From NCBI GenBank assembly GCA_039602395.1, contig JBCNJP010000017.1, forward strand, positions 10,244,871-10,308,870: a stretch of 64,000 bases of DNA, written 5' to 3'. The translations under genes and the position numbers were made by a program. Origin of the DNA: Deinandra increscens subsp. villosa. Its lineage: Eukaryota; Streptophyta; Magnoliopsida; Asterales; Asteraceae. Positions within the stretch are counted from its first letter, which is position 1; each line of letters begins with the position of its first letter. The notes beneath the pieces were generated by a model that was not told the DNA's origin, made no database searches, and saw nothing but the letters and a program-made list of their open reading frames with translations. This document shows, piece after piece, positions 56,923 to 64,000 of the stretch.

Positions 56923-58341
56923 TTGTGCATGCATACACGAAGATCAGGCAGAACATCGCCATTGAAATTCGATCCGGAAATTGAGAAGACTGCAAGAAAG
57001 AATAATCAAATCCGTGCACATACAAAGATAGAAAGAAAAATGAGTAATCAGGATGTTAATGATTCGAGTAAAGAGAAGATACCGACTGGGTATGATGATG
57101 AAACCAATCCGTTCTCACCACTACACGAAGGAGCCGAAAAAACCAACGCCGGGGTACATCCTTACACGTCATCTTCTCAACAACAGTCGACTATGTTTGG
57201 CGGCCCTTTCTTTCAAGGGAAGCCTCAGAGGAAAGAACCGATTATTAAAGACAGAAAACCGGATGCAGTCCCTAAACCACAAGCAACCAAGTTTCAACAT
57301 TCAACTCAAGATAGAACTCAAGGTAGACAGAACGTAAGGGTTGGAGAATTTGGGAATTATGGTAAATATCCGGTGTATCCAGGAGATGAAGAGGTTGAAC
57401 CCGTGTTTGAATTTGCTGAACAACATGACGGCGATTCTGACGATCAGGAGGAAGAACTAGAGTATGATTTTGCTAGGGAGCCGGTGCACCGGGCACCGGT
57501 CAATCGAAAAAGAGCTCAAGACCGTCAAAATCGAGTGCCGGTGAATGATAGAAATCAAGTACCACGAGGGGTACCCCACTTCAATAATCCAAGGGGTCCA
57601 CACTTGAGGTATGTTGATGGTGTGCCCGTAGTTCAGGAACGAGCCCAACCACAAGGGGTAGATAGTCACTTCCGACCTATGGTGGTGCCAAACTCTTCCG
57701 CAATTATACCTCCCACTTCAACTAGAGGAAGACAGTTTGAAGTGAGGCCTCAATATTTGGGGCATCTACCTGATTTTTATGGTAAACGAACGGAGGAACC
57801 ATATTTACACATCTCAGCATTCGACTCCATTTGTTGTACCATTGGTGCACCTGGGTTTTCATCGGAAGATGTTAAGTTGATGTTGTTCCAGTTTACATTG
57901 AAAGATAAGGCGAGGAGTTGGTTTGCCACATTGCCACCGGGTTCGATTGGTACATGGCAAGAGATGCAAGAGGTATTTTTGGAGGAATACTACCCAAACA
58001 GTAAGACAAGTGAAGCTAGAAATGCGATTAGAAACTTTCAACAACACTCGGGTGAGGAGTATCACGAGACTTTCACTCGGTTTAAGGAGTTGCTAAGACA
58101 GTGTCCACATCATGAGATAGCAACTTGGGAACTAATCAAATGTTTATATGATGGGCTACTGCCGGAAGATCAAAGAGACTTGAAGTCAATGAGTGGGGGG
58201 ACCATCTTGTCTAACATTGAAGCTACTGATTGGGGGTATTTTGAAAAGTTAAGTGCCAGTTCTAAAAGGCAAGCACAGTCGGGTGGGAGATCGAGTGCGA
58301 GACAGACCGCAGTGAGAGGAGTAGACACAGCCGCAGAATAA
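56923..58341 (+). pseudogene. Athila-like gag
   Basis: The 472-codon frame begins with a basic stretch (HTRRSGRTSPLKFDPEIEK). A Pro/Arg/Gln-rich linker follows. The retrotransposon gag domain lies around residues 285-420 (YLGHLPDFYGKRTEEPYLHI, LFQFTLKDKARSWFATLPPG, EVFLEEYYPNSKTSEARNAI). It ends at a TAA in GVDTAAE-stop at 58339-58341. A frameshift there separates it from the knuckle-containing remainder at 58386, so gag was originally longer. Confidence 0.85.
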
Positions 58342-58385
58342 AGATTGAGAAGCTCTCACAGAAGAATCTACAGCTCGAAAAGCAA

Positions 58386-59975
58386 ATGGCCAAAATGAGC
58401 CTAGGTAAGAAAAGTGAGGTAAAAGTGACTAACTCTTTTCCTGTTTGTACAGATTGCGGCGAGCTTGGACATTCCATGGAAGAGTGCCCGGAGTTGATGG
58501 GACAAGCTGAGGACGAGGTAGAGGTGAACCAGGTGTATGGAGAAAGCACCAGAAATGATTTCAACTCCAACACTTACCATCCAAATCTTCGCAATCACCC
58601 CAACTTCAGGTATGGGAATTCAGATAACCAATTAAACCCTAACTTTCAAGGTACTGATGTGCAGGCAAGGAATCAAAACACTCAAAACAACCAAGGTGGT
58701 CATCAACAGTACCAAAATCATCAAGGTGGATACAATCAAGGGGGTTCTCAGCGAAATACTTACAACCAGGGAAATCAAGGGAATCAAGGGTACCAACAGA
58801 AAAACTACCAAAAGCCACAGACTCAAGATGGAGGCAAAGACCCAATGACGGCAATGTTAGAGGAAATGAGAGCAATGAGGCAAGACATCAAGAGTATAAT
58901 TCAGGGTAACGAGGTGAGAGACAAGACTGTTGCATCATTGTCAAAGCAGGTAGGACAGTTGGCCTCTGATTTTGCAAGATGAGAACCCGGTAAGCTTCCG
59001 AGTGACACCAACACCAATCCACAACATCTGCAGTCATCCTCTGGAGTTGCAAAGAATGGTTTCTTCCATCAGGTAAGTGCTGTAACCTCTCTTCGAAATG
59101 GTAAGATTTATGATAACAAGGTTGGGAATTCATCATCACCTTGGGGGGTTGATGGTGAAATTGAGGATTCAACCAATAGAGAGGATAGTGAGGATGAGCA
59201 GGAAGTGGTTAAAATTAATAAGCAGCCACCAAGTTTAAAACCGAAAGAACCAAAATTTTTTGAATGTGGGAGCGATAAAACGAATGAAAAGGTGGTGGTG
59301 AATACCACCGCCCCTTTCCCTTCGGCTTTGTTAGACCCGAAAAAGAAAAAGGTTGTAAATAAAAGGGGCCCACAATCGGATGAAATGTGGGAAGTGTTTA
59401 AACAAGTAAAAATTAACATACCTCTTTTAGATGCAATCAAACAGATTCCTGCTTACGCAAAGTACCTGAAAGAGATGTGCACTCAGAAACGGAATCATAA
59501 AATTCCGAAGGAACTAGCAATGCAATCAGATGTGAGTGCCATTATTTCAGGTACTCTTCCTCAAAAGTTGCAAGATCCAGGAGCACCAATTATTTCCATA
59601 CAAGTTGGTGATTTTCAAATGACTCGTGCTCTCCTGGATCTTGGGGCTAGTGTGAGTATCTTACCAGGTAACTTGTATGATCAGTATGATTTTGGGCCAC
59701 TCAAGAAGGTGGAGACCACTGTGATTTTGGTTGATTTGACAACCAAATTACCAAGAGGAATTTTGACTGATGTAATTGTAAAAATTAATGAGTTTTATTA
59801 TCCGGTCGATTTCTTAGTACTTGATTATGTCTCTGTTGATAAAACCAAGCAACCGACTGTGATATTGGGTCGTCCATTTTTAGCCACTTCGGACTCACAA
59901 ATTAATTGCAGGTCAGGAACGGTGGACATGACATTTGGAAATCGAAAGCTGCGAATGAGTGTTTTTGGTCATGTG
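58386..59975 (+). pseudogene. Athila-like gag tail (CCHC knuckle) and protease
   Basis: The frame starts in a coiled-coil-like segment and has a CX2CX4HX4C knuckle (CTDCGELGHSMEEC, about 58446-58490), then an Asn/Gln/Gly-rich tract with repeated NQGGYNQ-like phrases. A TGA at 58981-58983 is the only stop before the same frame continues through KEPKFFECG. The Athila-type protease follows (about 59560-59930: TRALLDLGASVSILPGNLYD, ILGRPFLATS), where Asp-Leu-Gly-Ala replaces the usual Asp-Thr/Ser-Gly. Coding is cut at 59975 by the solo LTR and resumes in frame at 62635. Confidence 0.85.
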
Positions 59976-62629
59976 TGTCACACCCCCAATTTCCACTAAT
60001 GGAGTATAACCGTGTGGGGTGTGATCCAGACCAGGATCCAAGTCTTTAGTTACAACCAAGCCATAGTTAAAGGAGTAAACAGTCATGTATTACATTAAAT
60101 AAATCAGAGTTTACATTTCACAAAAATCAGCGGAAACATTAAAAGTTTACAAGGTTGTTGTTTAGTAAAAGTGATTACTAAAGTATCTGAAATACGAATT
60201 TCAAAAGGGTTTTACAAAGAACAAGTACTGCCAATGCCCGTGCCATCCATTATCCTCCAAGCAACCTGAAAAGCATTCAACAATCAAGTGTCAGCCAAGG
60301 CTGGTGAGTTCACTAAAGCGGTCTACCCGTCACAAGTAGACCTAATGTTTATGAATAAAGACAGGTAAAACACAATCAATATCATAAGACCAGTAAATTC
60401 CATATCGTAGGTAGCTAGCCTATAGTTACGTACAACTGAATTGTTCGTAACCGAAGCTGACAATGTTTTGATAGGGGGTACCTATGAATTTGCCTTCCCG
60501 TGTCTTGACGGATCACGGTGGTTAGGCTAACATTGATCTCAGTCCGACCGCCAGTCGGGAGGGTGCATCCCGTGCACCGCTGAGCGGGGGTGTCAATCCC
60601 CTGTAGTACTACTCAACATTACCTCGCTACTGTATATTAACGGCTCGAATGTAAGGACTTTTTAATAAATAAGTTCAAATCAGTGTAGCATATGATATTT
60701 ATGTCGGAAATTTACTCAGTAAGAAATACCTTACCGTTTGGGTTACCATCCTTACCGGATGCAACCACTTGCGCGTTATCGTCCCTGAACGGACATAACA
60801 ATAATATAAATGAACTCACCTTAGGGTGCACTGGTACCTAGCACTTGGTTCAACAGGTTGGTCAAAGTCAACCTATTCGGATAAATATGGTCTAATGAAA
60901 TTAGAAGGTGTCGCGAGGACGAAACTAGCACATAAGCACCTAAACATGTTTCATGCAATCATACAAGTCACATAATGCACATACAAGTCCCAATTTGAGA
61001 GAAAATCAAGTAATTGCAACTTAAGTCAAAGTTGACCCAGAAAGTCAAACTTCGAGCACCTAATTAGTGACATAGCTAAAATCCACAATACTTGGAATTA
61101 GATTCTTAAATTTTACATGCATATACTACACATCAATTAGGACTTGTTGCAAAAATAATCAAGTAAAAAGGTTAAGGTATGAGAAAGTTATGCACGTCCG
61201 AAGTTGGCACTTTTGGTATTTAGCAAACAAGTCAAGGTAAAATGAAAACTTGCATAACTCATTCAAAATTTGGAATTTAAACATTAAATTCTCCAGATCT
61301 TACTTTCAATATATAAACATCAAGTCCAAATAGCAACTACACCATTAAAACAAGATTTACATGCCCAACCAATTTGCAAAGTCCACTTTTCACAGAAAAT
61401 GACAGCTGTGAGTACCCAACTTGCAGCAGTGTTTTGAGTGACCAAACGGAGGTTTTAGAAAGTGTGCGAGTAGCCGTTGTAAAGCTAAGACATGAAACTT
61501 TACTACGGAAAAAGAATCAACTGATTTCGATGAAAATTGAGTGAGTTATGACCTCTGCACGTCGGCCTAAAAATCTGGACGAATATGTCCCTACTTTATA
61601 GTTTGCAAAAATTTCGGTTTTCAAATTCTAAGCAACAATTTGGTCATCCAACACCTACTAACATAATTATAACCATTTCAACATGTAATTTCTGTCATGA
61701 ACAAGATCATATCAAAATCATAGCAAAATGTGAACATGTGGCTAGCATACAAGAGCATAAACACCCAAATTTCATAACCAAACACTCACTTAACCTCAAG
61801 AACACATAGAGCATGAATTTGGGGCAAATTTCCAGATCTAGAACTCTCAAAAATTCTGACCTAAATCAAGAGTTAGCATAACTTAACCTAAATCAAGTTT
61901 CATGAGCATACAAACACTCCATTTAGCACATAAACACTCAATAACACACATGCAACTAACAATTTCGATTTGGGGTTCTAGGGTTTTTTTACAAACCTTG
62001 AAGAAAAACGAAAATGGAAGAAGATGTGATGGAGAAGAAGCTTCCTTTAGCGTTCTTGAGCCTTGGGGAAGCTAGAAACCTTGAATCCTTGCTTGATTTG
62101 GTGATGGAGGTCGAAATTTTTGAAGTGTGTGTGTGTGTGTGTGCTTGGAACCGTAAGAAGAGAGGAGAGGGGAGAAGAATGCGTGAGAAATGAGGGAGGA
62201 GGAGGGTGTTTGGCAGATTTTTAAGTTTGAGAAGTTACATGTTTGGCCCCTCTACTTTATTTTTAAACATATAAGGCATAAAACTCATTTAAATGGGTTT
62301 TTGCTAAAAAGTTGTAAAGTGAAAATTCTAAAAATGTTTTCAAGTGTTTTTAAATCATTTAACATGTAAGATTTAGTCGGGTTATATAAATTTATCATTT
62401 ATACATAAAAATCCAAATTTTCACACAAAGCCCGGTTTCGCATAAAATACAATTTTTTTTTTTTTTTTTCAAAATTAACACATAAGGTCACGAAACGAAT
62501 TTACAAACCAAGTTACTAAAGTCAGTTAACAAGTAAACATAAGTAAACACGAAATCATTCAAATAACGGGTCTCGGGTTTGCTAACGGAACTAACGGAAA
62601 AGGTTAACGGAAATCTGACGGTTGTCACA
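59976..62629 (-). mobile_element. Solo LTR, 2.65 kb
   Basis: The sequence begins TGTCACACCCCC and ends TGTCACA, flanked by a perfect duplication ATGTG (59971-59975 and 62630-62634). Removing it rejoins the host frame (FGHV to SNSQVTDECF). No PBS, interior or second LTR is present, so it is a solo LTR left by recombination. The terminus and internal phrases (GAGTATAACCG, CTGGTGAGTTCAC) resemble the long LTR at 3532-6401. By analogy with that element it lies on the minus strand. It contains a GT microsatellite (about 62129-62142) and a T20-like run near 62450. Confidence 0.92.
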
Positions 62630-62634
62630 ATGTG

Positions 62635-64000
62635 TCTAACTCACAGGTTACCGATGAATGTTTTATGACTGAGATTATTGCAGGAAACATGCCTCCTATG
62701 ATTCCAACAAATGATGAGGATGGCACAGTCGAGGAGATGACATTGTTTGGTAAGTCTTATGCAGGTACAGTGAAGAGTTTTGAGGAGGTTGACCTGGTGA
62801 CTGAGGTGATGGCAGTGCAACAAGGACCACATCCATGGGCATATTTTGAACCGTTACCGGATCATATCGACACAAAGCTGAAACCGTCATTGGAATCACC
62901 TCCAACACTTGAGCTCAAATAGCTACCGAAACACCTTAAATATGCATTTGTAGGTGAAAATAACACTTTGCCTGTTATTATTGTTGCAGGTTTGACTGAT
63001 GAACAGGAGAAGAGCTTGATGGCGGTGTTGGTAGCTAACAGGGCAGCTATAGGATGGACGATTGCAGATCTGAAAGGGATTAGTCCGGCCATTGTGATGC
63101 ATAAAATCATCACTGAATAAGGAGTGAAGCCTTCACGAGATGCTCAAAGGCGGTTGAACCCGAACATGAAGGAAGTCGTGAAGAAAGAGGTACTGAAATG
63201 GCTAGACGCAGGTATTATTTATCCCATATCTGATAGTGCGTGGGTTAGCCCTACTCAGACGGTACCCAAGAAAGCTGGAATACAAATTGTCCGGAATGAG
63301 AGAGGAGAAGAGACAGCCACCCGACCGGTGACAGGGTGGCGGATTTGTGTTGATTACAGAAAGCTGAACGCTGCGACTTCGAAAGACCATTTTCCACTGC
63401 CGTTCATTGATCAAATAGTTGAAAAAACTGTCAGGTCAGAAATTTTACTGCTTTCTAGATGGTTACTCCGGGTACAATCAGATAGCTATCCACCCGGAAG
63501 ACCAACAAAAGACCACCTTTACATGCCCGTATGGTACTTTTGCGTTTAGGCGAATGCCATTCGGGTTGTGTAATGCCCCAGCCACCTTTCAAAGGTGTAT
63601 GATGAGTATATTCTCAGATATGGTTGGGGACTCACTAGAAATTTTCATGGACGATTTTTCTATCTTTGGGACTTCATTCGAAACATGTTTGCAACAACTG
63701 ACAAAAGTTTTAAAACGTTGTGTCGAAACAAATTTAGTTCTGAGTTGGGAAAAGAGTCACTTTATGGTGAGTGAGGGTATTGTGTTAGGTCATGTTGTGT
63801 CTGAACGTGGGATGGAGGTTGATCGGGCAAAAATTCAAGTTATATCCACTCTACCTCCTCCCATAAATGTCAAAGGGGTAAGATCGTTTCTGGGACACGC
63901 GGGATTTTACAGGCGGTTTATAAAAGGGTTTAGTACTATAACAAAACCATTGTGCAAACTTTTGTTGAAAGATGAACCGTTTGTTTTTGATGAGGAGTGT
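62635..64000 (+). pseudogene. Athila-like pol: reverse transcriptase, broken
   Basis: The frame continues from the protease with a spacer (SNSQVTDECF...), with stops at 62920-62922 and 63118-63120, separated by the conserved AIGWTIADLKGISPAI. RT begins RRLNPNMKEVVKKEVLKWLD, then IYPISDSAWVSPTQTVPKK and WRICVDYRKLNAATSKDHFP. A frameshift near 63435 moves the rest to another frame: FYCFLDGYSGYNQIAIHPED, PFGLCNAPATFQRC, the catalytic FMDDFSIFG (about 63648-63672) and SFLGHAGFYRRFIKGF, open to the window edge. RNase H and integrase would lie to the right. Confidence 0.88.

Larger units (their letters stand above)
55444..64000 (+). mobile_element. Athila/Tat-like Ty3/gypsy element (runs off right edge)
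   Basis: The 5' LTR (about 55444-56783) is followed by a PBS TGGCGTCGTTGCCGGGGA (56787-56804) matching the 3' end of tRNA-Asp, with one mismatch, as used by Athila/Tat elements. A long gag, protease and reverse transcriptase of the Athila type follow in order. Stops, frameshifts and a 2.65-kb solo LTR (59976-62629) show it is dead. Its right LTR is outside the window, so the TSD cannot be checked. The left end is placed where the copia frame stops, at TGATGAGAG. Confidence 0.88.

Noticed and set aside
1..64000. CRISPR arrays, bacterial operons or rRNA genes
   Set aside because: No regularly spaced palindromic repeats, prokaryotic gene arrangement or rRNA sequence was seen; all evidence is for plant nuclear DNA.

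Overview
This window looks like nuclear DNA of a eudicot plant. It has no dense gene order. It is built from nested LTR retrotransposons (Ty1/copia and Ty3/gypsy Athila/Tat-like), PIF/Harbinger, hAT, Mutator-like, Helitron and SINE elements, set in an AT-rich background with plant-type introns. Asteraceae would fit the style of the repeats, but that is inference; I see no marker gene that settles the family.

Host layer. The only repeated cellular theme is a tandem array on the minus strand of a two-exon plant gene of the DUF1262 family (unknown function). Copy A is at 10670-12548, copy B at 21515-23444, copy C is a scattered relic (25611-25651 plus 38635-38918), and copy D is at 45304-52362. 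Each copy is disabled differently: A by a nonsense codon just inside exon 2, B by a 1-bp frameshift in exon 1 and a promoter deletion over the TATA box, C by fragmentation, and D by a copia element in exon 2. Other host traces are an orphan promoter plus first exon (24187-24313, plus strand), two exons resembling the C-terminus of organellar tryptophanyl-tRNA synthetase (40862-41171, minus), and an unassigned exon (44484-44596, minus).

Left region (1-8130). A minus-strand copia gag is split by a PIF/Harbinger-type element (444-7738, TSD TTA) that carries only the Myb/SANT-like accessory protein. That ORF is split again by a 5.2-kb composite LTR insertion (1223-6401, TSD TTTGG). One end of the composite is a tandem TRIM array (165-bp LTRs) and the other is a 2.87-kb LTR of a different family.

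Middle region (10.5-45 kb). Between and inside the DUF1262 copies lie a long-TIR MULE that may carry gene sequence (13051-14277), a decayed copia element with intact ends (14357-21081) holding two DNA transposons, a hAT MITE and a SINE (25652-26483), a young copia element with TA...CA termini (26788-31567), a deleted copia element whose 5' LTR is cut by a 3.2-kb hAT element (33328-38605), a PIF-like MITE, and a short Helitron (42655-43444).

Right region (45-64 kb). A very young copia element with apparently identical LTRs and one 1-nt lesion (45589-50500) sits in copy D. A partial copia element (53049-55443) is cut by an Athila/Tat-like gypsy element (55444 to beyond the window end), which in turn contains a 2.65-kb solo LTR (59976-62629, TSD ATGTG) of the same general type as the long LTR at 3532-6401.

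Most element boundaries are supported by target-site duplications read directly from the sequence. Lineage names and relative ages are inferences from recognisable motifs and from LTR-to-LTR comparison by eye.
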